Shown here piece by piece: positions 17,686 to 26,385 of a stretch of 64,000 nucleotides of DNA. The DNA comes from an uncultured Caldimonas sp. (GTDB lineage: Bacteria > Pseudomonadota > Gammaproteobacteria > Burkholderiales > Burkholderiaceae). The notes beneath the pieces are model-generated. The model worked only from the letters and a program-made list of their open reading frames with translations, had not been told where the DNA came from and ran no database searches. Where the stretch lies: the NCBI RefSeq assembly GCF_946480305.1, contig NZ_CAMLJQ010000021.1, positions 1-64,000 of the forward strand. The letters run 5' to 3'. The translations under genes were made by a program, and so were the position numbers. Every line of letters begins with the position of its first letter. Positions within the stretch are counted from its first letter, which is position 1.

Positions 17686-18684
17686 ATGAGCCATGACCCC
17701 CTCTCCGATGTCCTGCGCAGCGTCCGCCTGCGCGGCGCGGTCTTCTATTACGTGAACTTCGGCGGCGATTGGGCCGCGGAGACACCGGCCTCGGCGATGC
17801 TGGCCACCGCGCTGATGCCAGGGGCGGACCATGTCCTGGCCTACCACCTGCTCGTCAAGGGCGACGGCTGGGCAGCCTGCGACGGTCAGGCACCGGTGCG
17901 CCTGTCGAGTGGCGACATCGTGATGTTTCCGCGCGGCGACGGGCATGTTCTGTCCAGTGCGCCCGGCATGCGAGCCACCGAAGACCGCAGCGACTGGCGC
18001 CACGCCACACGCAACGACCCCAAACCGATCGCGGTCGCCTACCACCGCGGGGTGCTGCGCCCCGGATCGCCGGGCCCGGCCGACGAGGCCAGCACCGTCG
18101 TCGTGTGCGGCTTCGTGGCCTGCGACACGAAGCCGTTCAATCCGCTGATCGAAGCCCTGCCGCACCAATTGCACCTGCGGGCCGGCGAGCTGGGACCCTG
18201 GACGACCCAGTTGCTCGACCAGGCCGTGGCCGAGTCGCGCGAGCGCCGCGCGGGCAGCGCCGCGGTGCTCGAGCGGGCCAGCGAGTTCGTCTTCGTCGAC
18301 GCCGCGCGCCGCTACCTTGACACGCTGCCGCCCGGCGCAACCGGCTGGCTGGGCGCGCTGCGCGACCGCCATGTCGGCAGTGCGATCGCGCTGATGCACG
18401 AGAACCCGGCGCAAGACTGGAGCGTCGAGGAACTCGCTCGTGAGGTCGGGTTGTCACGATCCGCGCTGCACGAGCGCTTCGTCGCGCTCACCGGGCACGC
18501 GCCGATGCAGTACCTCGCCAACTGGCGCATGCAGCTCGGCGCCGGCCTGTTGCGGAGCAGCCGAGCCAAGGTCGCCGCAATAGCGCAGGAGGTTGGCTAC
18601 GAGTCCGAAGCTGCGTTCGCGCGGGCATTCAAGCGGCTGGTGGGGCAGCCCCCTGCGGCGTGGCGCCGCGCACAGGCAGGATGA
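17686..18684 (+). CDS. AraC-family regulator with cupin sensor domain
   Basis: The 332-residue protein begins MSHDPLSDVLRSVRLRGAVF; upstream codons in frame are intergenic. Residues 20-200 form an AraC_binding/cupin_6 domain (GDGWAACDGQAPVRLSSGDI, then MFPRGDGH). Residues 225-330 hold two helix-turn-helix motifs: WSVEELAREVGLSRSALHER and VAAIAQEVGYESEAAFARAF. It should activate or repress the divergent methyltransferase-haloperoxidase-oxidoreductase operon from the 204-base shared region 17482-17685. The inducer is unknown. Confidence 0.87.
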   Translation: MSHDPLSDVLRSVRLRGAVFYYVNFGGDWAAETPASAMLATALMPGADHVLAYHLLVKGDGWAACDGQAPVRLSSGDIVMFPRGDGHVLSSAPGMRATEDRSDWRHATRNDPKPIAVAYHRGVLRPGSPGPADEASTVVVCGFVACDTKPFNPLIEALPHQLHLRAGELGPWTTQLLDQAVAESRERRAGSAAVLERASEFVFVDAARRYLDTLPPGATGWLGALRDRHVGSAIALMHENPAQDWSVEELAREVGLSRSALHERFVALTGHAPMQYLANWRMQLGAGLLRSSRAKVAAIAQEVGYESEAAFARAFKRLVGQPPAAWRRAQAG

Positions 18685-18933
18685 ACACCTCGCGCCGAGA
18701 CTGTCGAGTGAGGGCTTCGGGACAGACACTCAGACGATCCGTATGTCTTCACGCCCGCCCGCCGCCATCGGCGCCCATTTCGCTCCGCGCGCCAGCCCGG
18801 AAGGCGGCGACCTCAAGGCCTTCGTGTGTCGCTCATTGGCCGTGTCGCCCTATCCCACTCAAGCGCGCGTCGTGCTGCACGCGCCGCGCGAGGCAATGGC
18901 ACAGCGCATCCCGGCTGCCTATCAGTTTTTCGC

Positions 18934-19233
18934 TCATGCCTCTTCAGCGCCTTCGACGATGACGAAGTCGGTGTGTGCGTTCTGCTGCCGGATCTTGCGG
19001 GCGCGCTCGTACTCCGGGCTCGCATAGCAGGCGTGTGCGGTCGCGAGATCGGCGAACTCCACGACGACGTTGCGTTCGCGGAAATCTCCTTCCATGCATT
19101 GCACCGCACCGCCGCGAACAAGAAAGCGCGCCCGATATTTCTCGAAGGCCGGGCGTGCGGCCTCCAAATAGCCCGGGTACTGATCGGGGTTCGTGACCGT
19201 CACCCTGACGATCCAATACGCCTTCTTTGCCAT
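18934..19233 (-). CDS. DUF1330 family protein
   Basis: ATG 19233 follows AGGAGC. The 99-residue cytoplasmic protein begins MAKKAYWIVRVTVTNPDQYP and contains RGGAVQCMEGDFRERNVVVEF, FADLATAHACYASPEYERAR and a polar end, the pattern of the DUF1330 dimeric ferredoxin-like fold. Activity is unknown. It is divergent from a LysR regulator 102 bases away, so regulation by that protein is likely. The 249 bases between it and the AraC gene hold nothing recognisable. Confidence 0.82.
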   Translation of the reverse strand: MAKKAYWIVRVTVTNPDQYPGYLEAARPAFEKYRARFLVRGGAVQCMEGDFRERNVVVEFADLATAHACYASPEYERARKIRQQNAHTDFVIVEGAEEA

Positions 19234-19335
19234 GTGGTGCTCCTGCCCATCGTTTAAGAGAGAGGCAGAAGATAGCGTCGAATATGATTCTCTGGAAATG
19301 AATTGTTGTGATGCCACCCATCTTCAGGATAGATC

Positions 19336-20211
19336 TTGGAAATCAGCGATCTCGTGATCTTCAAGACGGTCGTCGAGGCCGGCGGCGTGACCCGGGCGGC
19401 GCAGCGCTTGCATCGTGTTCAGTCCAACGTCACGACGCGGATCCGGCAGCTCGAGCAGAAGCTGGGCGTCGCGCTGTTCGTTCGCGAGGGGAGGGGACTT
19501 CATCTTTCCCCTGCTGGGGAGACCTTGCTGAAGTACGTCGAGAGCGTGCTGTCGCTCGTCGACGAGGCAAAGGCAGCTGTCTGCGACGAAAGTCCTCGAG
19601 GCACATTGAGACTGGGCGCCATGGAGAGTGCGGCGGCAGTGCGGCTGCCGCCTGTCTTGAGCGCATTCAATCAACGCCATCCGGCCGTTCGATTGGGGTT
19701 GCGAACCGGCAATCCGAAGCAACTGAGCGCAGCCGTTCGCGCGGGAGAGATCGACGCCGCGCTGGTGGTTGAACCGGTGATCGACGGCCCCTTTGACAAG
19801 TTGCCGATCTACTCCGAGGAGCTCGTCATCGTGGCCCGTGCGGATCAACCGATTGGCGGCAAGCGTACGACTGTACCGCCGACCATCGTGGCGTTCGAGG
19901 AGGGCTGCCCTCATCGGCAACGCCTGGAGGCCTGGTACGCACAACGCAACGACATGCCGGCACGTGTCGTGGAGATCGGCTCCTACCACGCGATGTTGGG
20001 ATGCGTGGCTGCCGGCATGGGGGTCGCGCTCTTGCCTCGCAGCGTGTTGGACACCTTCCCTCATGTGCGCTTGTTGAGCATTCACCGCGTGCCGCCTGGC
20101 TTGAGGCGCGCAAGGACCTTTCTGATCTGGCGCAAAGGGGCGGCTTCGCCAAACATCAGAGCCCTGACCGACCTTCTTCTTCAACTGGCGCCGAATCAAG
20201 CGACTTCGTGA
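19336..20211 (+). CDS. LysR-family transcriptional regulator
   Basis: The frame opens with TTG at 19336, five bases after AGGAT; the product is MEISDLVIFKTVVEAGGVTR. The winged helix-turn-helix spans residues 1-60 (AAQRLHRVQSNVTTRIRQLE), the linker helix follows, and the substrate domain fills 90-290 with the family's GSYHAMLGCVAAGMGVALLP. 291 residues is usual. It likely controls the divergent DUF1330 gene and itself; the intergenic DNA has a short GAAT-N3-ATTC palindrome at 19280-19290 that could be part of the operator. Confidence 0.87.
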   Translation: MEISDLVIFKTVVEAGGVTRAAQRLHRVQSNVTTRIRQLEQKLGVALFVREGRGLHLSPAGETLLKYVESVLSLVDEAKAAVCDESPRGTLRLGAMESAAAVRLPPVLSAFNQRHPAVRLGLRTGNPKQLSAAVRAGEIDAALVVEPVIDGPFDKLPIYSEELVIVARADQPIGGKRTTVPPTIVAFEEGCPHRQRLEAWYAQRNDMPARVVEIGSYHAMLGCVAAGMGVALLPRSVLDTFPHVRLLSIHRVPPGLRRARTFLIWRKGAASPNIRALTDLLLQLAPNQATS

Positions 20212-20326
20212 CGGACCGTCCCCCGTATCAGGGGGGCGGTCGGGATCACCGGTTGTTCGCCCATCCGAAGGATCAAAACACGACAACACGAACCACCATG
20301 CTGCCGCCGGGCACCGGCGATGAGCC

Positions 20327-22123
20327 TCAGTTCACCGACACCACCGGCTCCGCCTGCGTCCGCGCCGGCGTGATCGAGGCGCTGGTGCGCGTTGGCAACA
20401 AGGCCGAATGCACTGGCAGCAGATCGGGGTAGAGCCTGGCCAGGCGCACCATCACACCGTTGGTCCAGCCGAAACCGTCTTGTGTGGGGTACTCGCCGCC
20501 GCCGCCCGGCTGGTCGGTCGTGACGTCGTACTTCTCCACGAGCTTGACGGTGTTGCGGTAGACGCGATCGACGGTCCGCATCCAGCGCCACGCCACGTCG
20601 CGGGCCAGGGGGCTGTGGTGGTAGCGGGCCAGCCCGTCGATCGTCATCCACTGCAGCGGTGCCCAGCCGTTCGGCAGGTCCCATTGCTGACCGGTTGCCG
20701 CGAGTGTGGTGGCGATGCCGTTCTGCTTCAGCAGGCTTTCCTGCACGTGGCGCGCCACGTGGGCCGCCTGGCGATGGTCGGCCGCGCCGACGAACAAGGG
20801 ATAGACCGTCGCGGCCGTGAGCCGCTCGATCGGCTGGCGGCGCACCCACTGGTAGTCGACGTAGTGGCCCCGCGCCTCGCTCCAGAGATAACGGTTCATC
20901 GCGCGCTTGCGCAGCTGGGCCTTCCAGGCGAAGGCCGTCTTGCACCACCAGTCGCGCGCTTGCGCGCACCCTTCGCTGATGGCGGTCTCCAGGCCGTACA
21001 GCAGGCTGTTGAGGTCGACCGGGACCACCGAGGTGGTCTGGATGGTGGACAGCGTCTTGCCGTCGGCGAACCAGCGGCTGCTGAAGTCCCAGCCGCTCTC
21101 CGCGGCGGCGCGCAGATCGCGGTACACCTCCCGGGCGGGGCGGCGGCTTTCCTGGGCGGTGAGCACGTCTTCGCGGTAGGACTCGTCACGCGGGGTGTCG
21201 CGATCGTCCCAGTAGCGGTTCAGCACGGAACCGTCGGGCATGCGCACCACCCGGCGCGATGCCTGGCCCGGCCGCAGCTTCCACGCATCGGCCATCCAGA
21301 AGTAGTACTCCTTCTTCAGTTGCGGAAGGTAGCGGGCGTACTGGTGCGCGGGCGCATGCTCCGAGAGCGCGCCGACCATCTTGAAGAAGAACGGTGGCTG
21401 CGAGCGGCTCAGGTAGTAGGTGCGGTTGCCGTTGGGCACGTGGCCGTAGGTGTCGATCAGGTGCGCGAAGTTGCGCACCATGTTCTCGGCGGTCGCTTGG
21501 CGGCCGCTGTCGACGAGCCCGAGCATCGTGAAGTACGAATCCCAGTAGTACACCTCGCGGAAGCGGCCGCCGGGTATGAGGTAGTCGTGGGGCAGGGGGA
21601 CCAGCGTGTCCCCTGGCGTCATCGCGCCGCCGCTGGCGGTGCGCGTGAGGTAGGGCCACAGCGCATCAATGTGCTGCAGCACGCTGCGCCGGGCGTCGGG
21701 CTCGAAGCCGGTGCCCTGCGCCGCCGGCAGCTCGAAGTGGTCTTCGACGAACTGCTTGAGCGAGAAGCCCGGCGTGTTCTTCCGGGCGTCGTACTTCTTC
21801 ATGATCTCGGCCGGAGCTTCCAGCGCAACGGCATCGACGAAGGTCTTGCCGTCGCCGAAGACGCGCTGCATCTGCACCTCGTGGAACAGCTCGCCATACA
21901 GCTGCGCCGGCGTGGCGGGCAGGGCTTGCCGGTCGTGCCGGCTCGCCTGTTGGATGAGGCGGCTTTCTTCTTCATGAACGGCGGCGTCCTGCGCGGCGTG
22001 CGCCGGCGCCAGTAGCGCGAGGGCGAGGGCCGAGCCTGCGAGCGCGGGGAGGGAGGTTCTGCGAGAGCCGGTGTGCGGGCGCACGCGGGCCGGGCGAACA
22101 TGAGGATCAGCTGATGAGTGCAT
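20327..22123 (-). CDS. treA: Periplasmic trehalase
   Basis: The 598-residue protein is a glycoside hydrolase family 37 trehalase, splitting trehalose into two glucoses. Both family signatures are present: PGGRFREVYYWDSYFT (about 190-205) and QWDLPNGWAPLQWM (about 475-490), with GGGGEYPTQDGFGWTNGV at about 545. A signal peptide (residues about 23-45, ending AHA) places it in the periplasm, as in E. coli TreA. It is divergent from the MarR-GNAT pair. No ribosome site of note precedes ATG 22123. Confidence 0.93.
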   Translation of the reverse strand: MHSSADPHVRPARVRPHTGSRRTSLPALAGSALALALLAPAHAAQDAAVHEEESRLIQQASRHDRQALPATPAQLYGELFHEVQMQRVFGDGKTFVDAVALEAPAEIMKKYDARKNTPGFSLKQFVEDHFELPAAQGTGFEPDARRSVLQHIDALWPYLTRTASGGAMTPGDTLVPLPHDYLIPGGRFREVYYWDSYFTMLGLVDSGRQATAENMVRNFAHLIDTYGHVPNGNRTYYLSRSQPPFFFKMVGALSEHAPAHQYARYLPQLKKEYYFWMADAWKLRPGQASRRVVRMPDGSVLNRYWDDRDTPRDESYREDVLTAQESRRPAREVYRDLRAAAESGWDFSSRWFADGKTLSTIQTTSVVPVDLNSLLYGLETAISEGCAQARDWWCKTAFAWKAQLRKRAMNRYLWSEARGHYVDYQWVRRQPIERLTAATVYPLFVGAADHRQAAHVARHVQESLLKQNGIATTLAATGQQWDLPNGWAPLQWMTIDGLARYHHSPLARDVAWRWMRTVDRVYRNTVKLVEKYDVTTDQPGGGGEYPTQDGFGWTNGVMVRLARLYPDLLPVHSALLPTRTSASITPARTQAEPVVSVN

Positions 22124-22310
22124 GGGTCGTTGAGTAAGGGTGGGGAGGAAAGAGGTCGACGAAGCGACAGGACCATGCGAAGCAGAGGGCCGTGATGTCG
22201 CGGGGGCTGATGCTGGGACAACGGCTCCCCAGTCTCATTTCGAAGATTGCAGGTGGGGCTTCCGAGAATCCGGAAGGTGTAAGAGCGGCTAACAAGACGC
22301 TCGGGGGCAG

Positions 22311-22339
22311 TTGACGCCATCGCGTCATTTAAATAGCAT
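22311..22339 (+). promoter_or_regulatory. Sigma70-like promoter for the MarR-GNAT operon
   Basis: TTGACG at 22311-22316 and TAGCAT at 22334-22339 are separated by 17 bases. Transcription would begin near 22346, which excludes the ATG at 22343 as start and agrees with the GTG at 22370. Confidence 0.45.
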
Positions 22340-22346
22340 GATATGC
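22336..22346. promoter_or_regulatory. Candidate MarR operator palindrome
   Basis: GCAT-GAT-ATGC is a perfect inverted repeat overlapping the -10 box and predicted start site of the MarR gene, a position suited to autorepression. Short, so the assignment is tentative. Confidence 0.35.
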
Positions 22347-22369
22347 ATCTGGTCGATGCAGGAGTGATC

Positions 22370-22849
22370 GTGGTCGAGGATGTCGTCAAGGAGCTGGGCT
22401 ATCTGAGCCTGGGCACGCGCTTGAAGCGCATCGGCGAGACGCTGCAGGCGCAGACGCAGGCGGTGCTGGCACTGCACGGTTTCGAGCAGCCAGCGGCGTG
22501 GTTCCCGCTGCTGGCGGCGCTGGACCGCCTGGGTCCGTTGAGCGTGGGCGAGCTGAGCCAGGCGGTGGGCGTCAGTCAGCCCGTCGTCACGCGCTCGCTG
22601 CGCGGCCTGGAGGACGACGGCCTCGTGCAGTCCGAGGTGGGTGAGGGCGATCGGCGCGTGCGCCGCGTGGGGCTGAGCCGCAAGGGCCGTGGTCTGGTGC
22701 AGCGCGCTCAACGCCAGGCATGGCCTGCCACCGAGGCGGCGGTCACCCAGGCCTGCGCCGGCCTGAAGGGTGACCTGCTGGCGCAGCTGGCCGCGCTGGA
22801 GGATGCGTTGATCGAGAAACCGCTGCTGCAGCGCGTGCAGGAGGGATGA
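22370..22849 (+). CDS. MarR-family transcriptional regulator
   Basis: GTG 22370 is chosen because AGGAG lies five bases upstream and a promoter overlaps the ATG at 22343. The 159-residue protein has the MarR winged helix: LSVGELSQAVGVSQPVVTRS (about 60-80) as recognition region, and the wing EVGEGDRRVRRVGLSRKGRG. The flanking helices form the dimer. It overlaps the GNAT gene by ATGA. Likely regulates its own operon, perhaps also trehalase across the divergent region; the ligand is unknown. Confidence 0.85.
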   Translation: MVEDVVKELGYLSLGTRLKRIGETLQAQTQAVLALHGFEQPAAWFPLLAALDRLGPLSVGELSQAVGVSQPVVTRSLRGLEDDGLVQSEVGEGDRRVRRVGLSRKGRGLVQRAQRQAWPATEAAVTQACAGLKGDLLAQLAALEDALIEKPLLQRVQEG

Positions 22850-23529
22850 GCATGTCCGACCTCGACCGGCCCGTCTGGGCCAGCCTGCAACATCAACCCG
22901 CCTGGGCCCTGGGTGACGAGCGTGCCCGGCGCTTCAAGCCCGACATCAACCGCTTCGCTGCGACACCCGGCGAAGAGCCCGAGCACCTGCTGGCGCTGGC
23001 CGGGCTGGTGCAACCCGGCGACGACGTGGCGTACCTGCTGCAGGTGCCGGCCATCGCCGTGCCGCCCGGCCTGGAGGCCGTGAAGGAGGCGCAGGGTGTG
23101 CAGATGCTGGCGACGCGCCCGCTGCAGGCCGACGACGACGGCCTGCAGGTGCTCGGCGACGCGGATGCGCCTGAGATGCTGGCGCTCGCCACGCTCACCG
23201 AGCCCGGGCCCTTTCTGGCGCGCACGCACACGATGGGCCGCTTCATCGGCGTGCGCATCGAGGGCCGGCTGGCCGCGATGGCGGGCGAGCGCATGCGCTT
23301 TCCCGGGTATGTGGAAGTGAGCGGCGTGTGCACCCACCCCGACTTCCGCGGCCGAGGCCTGGCGCGGCGGCTGTCTGCCGCGGTGGCGGCCGACATCCAG
23401 CGCCGCGGCGACCAGCCTTTCCTGCACGCATGGACGACCAACACCGCCGCGATCGCGCTCTATGAGAGCCTGGGCTTCGAAGTGCGGGCAGCGGTGAACA
23501 TTGCGGTGCTCCGGCGCGGGGCGGACTGA
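22846..23529 (+). CDS. GNAT-family N-acetyltransferase
   Basis: The 227-residue protein has an N-terminal unknown half and a C-terminal FR47-like GNAT domain: VSGVCTHPDFRGRGLARRLS (about 155-175, the acetyl-CoA pyrophosphate loop R-G-R-G-L-A) and the closing NTAAIALYESLGFEVR. It transfers acetyl from acetyl-CoA to an unknown amine. The start codon overlaps the MarR stop, so translation is coupled and the regulator probably responds to the same compound. Confidence 0.85.
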   Translation: MSMSDLDRPVWASLQHQPAWALGDERARRFKPDINRFAATPGEEPEHLLALAGLVQPGDDVAYLLQVPAIAVPPGLEAVKEAQGVQMLATRPLQADDDGLQVLGDADAPEMLALATLTEPGPFLARTHTMGRFIGVRIEGRLAAMAGERMRFPGYVEVSGVCTHPDFRGRGLARRLSAAVAADIQRRGDQPFLHAWTTNTAAIALYESLGFEVRAAVNIAVLRRGAD

Positions 23530-24148
23530 GTGCGCTTCGAGCGTCAGTGGGGCTTGCGCAGGCGGGGATGCGATCCGATCGGCCCAGCAGCCACCGCACC
23601 GGCAAGCAGGAGGCCCAAGGTTCGGGCGCAGCGTAGGCGGCCAATGACACAAGTGCTCGGCAGGCAGTCTTCCTCTTGCGATGAGGATCTTTCCCAACGG
23701 TGATTGCGACCCGAGTGCATCGCAACTGACGCGTGAGTTTTTTGGACAATTGCGCAAGCTGTGTGCCTGAACATCAAACGCTTCTCCACCAGCACGGGGA
23801 TAGGGTTCTCTGCTTTCGGCGATATCGTGTGACCCCTCAACAATGCATGGAGAAGCTGAATGCGGTCACTCAAGTGCCAAGCTGCTCCGGTTGAAGTGCC
23901 GCAAAGGGCGCCGAAGGAGGCGATAGGGAAGAACGCCGGCGCAAGCACGTAACGTTTTGCGCCGTCGCGCGTAAAAGGGTACGCAAGCGTTTCGTGTTCG
24001 GGCGCGTTGCTGAAGGGCCGCGAATGCAAAGCAATCTGGATGCCCGCTTAAGGTTCACCAGCACGCCGACTTCTGGGGGTGACTTGAGTAGACCGTGGCC
24101 GTATGGTCCCGTCCGCATTGCTCAACAACATCGAAACAGGAGGAATTC
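23530..24148. other. Gene-free interval before the beta-helix lipoprotein
   Basis: I see no frame with plausible coding character or start site in these 619 bases. AT content rises towards 24148, continuous with the following gene, which suggests both belong to one acquired segment. The strong AGGAGGA site at 24139-24145 belongs to the lipoprotein. Confidence 0.5.
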
Positions 24149-26041
24149 GTGTCTTTCAAAAGCAAGGGGTCGAACCAAAACAACGCGCCAGCGCAGACGG
24201 CCCATCTCACGCCAACTGACATCTCACGTGTGGATCCCGTTCGACGCTCGCTGATGCTTGCCGCAGGCTCAAGCGTGCTGCTGGCAGCGTGCGGTGGAGG
24301 CCAAGAGGACGGTACGTCGGAGAGTGAACAAGCCTTCGATGTCACGTCCGGGGGGCCTAGGAAGATCCTTGCCAGCGAGTGGGGCGCGCGGCGAGACTTA
24401 CTGGCGGCCCAAGCCATCGCCGAGTTGAACCAAAAAAATCCGATCGTGCCGGCGGACGCAACACCGGGGAAATTGATCGAGGCGATCAAAGAAGCCTTGA
24501 AGACCACGCCACCGCGGCCAGTCCGACTTCACAACGGCATCACCTGGATCGGCTCTCAGTTGAATCTGGCGTTGCCCGAGATCTCCAATCGCGCGCCGGT
24601 GGTCGTCTTTAGCGACGGCGATCACCACTTTGCAGGGCCTGCTGCGATTGATGTGTCGAAGCGCGCTTTTCACTTTTACGGCTGCGTCTTCACGCAGAAC
24701 GGCGACCAACTCAAAGCGTATGAGAACAAGGGGCTGGAGCTCTGGTACAACAAATTCCATGGGGCCGGTGGACGCGCCGTGCGCCTTATTGCGGTAACGA
24801 GCTCGGGCGCTTACAACCAAGCCGTAATCTGCTGGAATGAGTTCAGAGGGCTCGGGTACAGCCTTGAGGCTCACGCGCTAGAAAGCTCCCGCATTGAGAA
24901 CAACTACTCGAAATCGAGCGATGAGCATCGCAACTTTCAGATCTACAGCGCGTGGCATAGCCGGTTCACAGACAACCTGATCGTTTCGGGCGTGACAGGC
25001 ATCAACTTCCTGTTCAAAGCGGCTCGCTCTCCACTAGATGGAGAAGCGTATCCGTCTCGGCAGTCGTTCTTCGATGTGACCGTCGACAACAACACAATTC
25101 TCTCGACGACCGGTGAAGCGATAGGTTTCGATGTGCACGGGGACGATGCGCGGCTGCTTCCGATCATGGATCAACTGATGTTGGCGCGTGACCAGGCTAA
25201 CCACTATGGCAAGGTGGGCGACCCTCAGCAGCCTCAACTGCTCGTAAAGCTTCCAAGTGGAAGAACAAACTCCGAAGGGGAAAAGCTCTACCAGCACTAC
25301 TTCGTGTACTGGCTAACCTCCAACAGTATTGCTGGCAAATATGCACAGATATGGAGATGCGGATCCCACGGCGACGGATTTCTCACCTTCGCCTTGCGCT
25401 CGCCTCGCCAATCGTCAAACCGGATACTCAAAAGAGCGGAACTGGAGGACAGGCCCGCAGAACTGGCCCAGGAGGATTTCGACAGCATTCAAAACAACCA
25501 GCATGTGGCAATCGGTGCAATAGCGGCCAATATCAAAATCCGTGACAACTACATCGAGTGCAGTTCGTTCGGTGACCATATGTGGACTACCGCGGTATCA
25601 ATGTGGGGAGGCTGCACTGGGTTTGAGATCAGCGGCAATAAGCTGGTGCCTACCTCGGGCCTTCAGGACATGCACCGAGCGCACGCGGGCATCAGACTCA
25701 CTCATATGTCCGGCCTCCCGATTCGATCGTCCGACCACGTGCACAGCGGCAAGGAACTCCCGTTCTCCTCCGCAACACACTGGAACTCGCCGGTTGCATT
25801 TGGCAAAGTGCAAGACAACGATCTCGGAGGTTTGGGGCTGAGGCTCTTCAACCGAGCCTACTCCGGCGCGGGTGGAATCGTGCGTCACGACTACCCGGCG
25901 TTCCTGAGAGGGAACGTGAATATGTACGGGGGCGCGATAGACCACAGACCGTGGGTTGATCAGTCTGGGGCGGTCATCTACGGCGGATCGGTTGAGAACA
26001 CACCGGGACAGATGCAGACGTTCAAGATAACGACCGCGTAA
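24149..26041 (+). CDS. Right-handed beta-helix lipoprotein
   Basis: GTG 24149 is preceded by AGGAGGA. The 630-residue protein has an unusually long N-terminus (about 30 residues), then RRSLMLAAGSSVLLAACGGG, a twin-Arg-like signal peptide with lipobox Cys. The body (residues 130-600) is rich in Asn and short strands (IENNYSKSS, DVTVDNNTILSTTGEAIGFD, KIRDNYIECSSFGD, FEISGNKLVPTSG), the signature of a pectate-lyase-like parallel beta-helix. Such proteins bind or cleave polysaccharide. Catalytic residues cannot be assigned. Base composition is lower in GC than its neighbours and it stands alone beside ssrA, so transfer is likely. Confidence 0.75.
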   Translation: MSFKSKGSNQNNAPAQTAHLTPTDISRVDPVRRSLMLAAGSSVLLAACGGGQEDGTSESEQAFDVTSGGPRKILASEWGARRDLLAAQAIAELNQKNPIVPADATPGKLIEAIKEALKTTPPRPVRLHNGITWIGSQLNLALPEISNRAPVVVFSDGDHHFAGPAAIDVSKRAFHFYGCVFTQNGDQLKAYENKGLELWYNKFHGAGGRAVRLIAVTSSGAYNQAVICWNEFRGLGYSLEAHALESSRIENNYSKSSDEHRNFQIYSAWHSRFTDNLIVSGVTGINFLFKAARSPLDGEAYPSRQSFFDVTVDNNTILSTTGEAIGFDVHGDDARLLPIMDQLMLARDQANHYGKVGDPQQPQLLVKLPSGRTNSEGEKLYQHYFVYWLTSNSIAGKYAQIWRCGSHGDGFLTFALRSPRQSSNRILKRAELEDRPAELAQEDFDSIQNNQHVAIGAIAANIKIRDNYIECSSFGDHMWTTAVSMWGGCTGFEISGNKLVPTSGLQDMHRAHAGIRLTHMSGLPIRSSDHVHSGKELPFSSATHWNSPVAFGKVQDNDLGGLGLRLFNRAYSGAGGIVRHDYPAFLRGNVNMYGGAIDHRPWVDQSGAVIYGGSVENTPGQMQTFKITTA

Positions 26042-26158
26042 ATCGCTCGCCGCTTGGCGCTACAGGGGTGCATAGATGTAGGCCCCAGCCTTCCTGTTGC
26101 CGAGCCTGCGGACCACCGCAGGGGCTGGGGACCCTTGCGGGTCACTCCGAAGCGGGGT

Positions 26159-26191
26159 TCACGCCCGCTTCAGGTAAATGCTGTCGTTGGC
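26159..26191 (-). other. tmRNA proteolysis-tag reading frame, ANDSIYLKRA
   Basis: The resume codon GCC is followed by AAC GAC AGC ATT TAC CTG AAG CGG GCG and stop TGA, giving ANDSIYLKRA. The AND start is the normal betaproteobacterial beginning, while the end KRA replaces the usual ALAA-like degron. The stop lies in the loop of a GAAGCGGG/CCCGCTTC hairpin, as expected for tmRNA. The read is direct; its effect on proteolysis is not known. Confidence 0.75.
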
Positions 26192-26275
26192 ACTTACGTG
26201 TGTGCTCTGCTTACGGCAGTCGCCTCTCGGATCGTCGATCTCCACGTCGATGCGCCGTCGAAACCGGTCGGCCCC

Positions 26276-26304
26276 ACGAGCCTGCAGACGATGGATCTGC
26301 ACGC
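26276..26304 (-). other. Intervening spacer of permuted tmRNA precursor
   Basis: The 29 bases between the CCA end of the acceptor piece and the 5' end of the coding piece contain a six-pair hairpin (TGCAGA and TCTGCA). In permuted tmRNAs this spacer is removed, leaving two RNAs held by the acceptor stem. Confidence 0.75.
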
Positions 26305-26385
26305 TGGTGGAGCCGGGGGGAATCGAACCCCCGTCCGACACACGTCAGCTTCGAGCTTCAGGGCAGGTCGCGGCCAGCCGCTTCG

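Larger units (their letters stand above)
26060..26385 (-). ncRNA. ssrA: Permuted two-piece tmRNA (betaproteobacterial type)
   Basis: In transcription order the acceptor piece comes first. It has the T-arm GGGGG-TTCGATT-CCCCC (26332-26316), then acceptor strand CGGCTCC (26315-26309) and ACCA ending at 26305. A 29-base spacer with a TGCAGA/TCTGCA hairpin (26276-26304) follows. The coding piece opens GGGGCCG (26275-26269), complementary to CGGCTCC with one G-U, then ACCGGTTTCGACGG, the tmRNA D-arm. The tag frame lies at 26191-26159. A pseudoknot follows: CCCAGCC (26129-26123) with GGCTGGG (26090-26084), enclosing hairpin CCTGCGG/CCGCAGG. The 3' half preceding the 5' half shows the gene is permuted; maturation would cut out the spacer and give two RNAs. 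The outer ends are approximate. It rescues stalled ribosomes. Confidence 0.88.

Noticed and set aside
23544..24029. Minus-strand frame ending in a hydrophobic, Arg-containing tail, like a sorting signal
   Set aside because: No PEP/VPEID motif, no start site and poor coding character; most likely chance.
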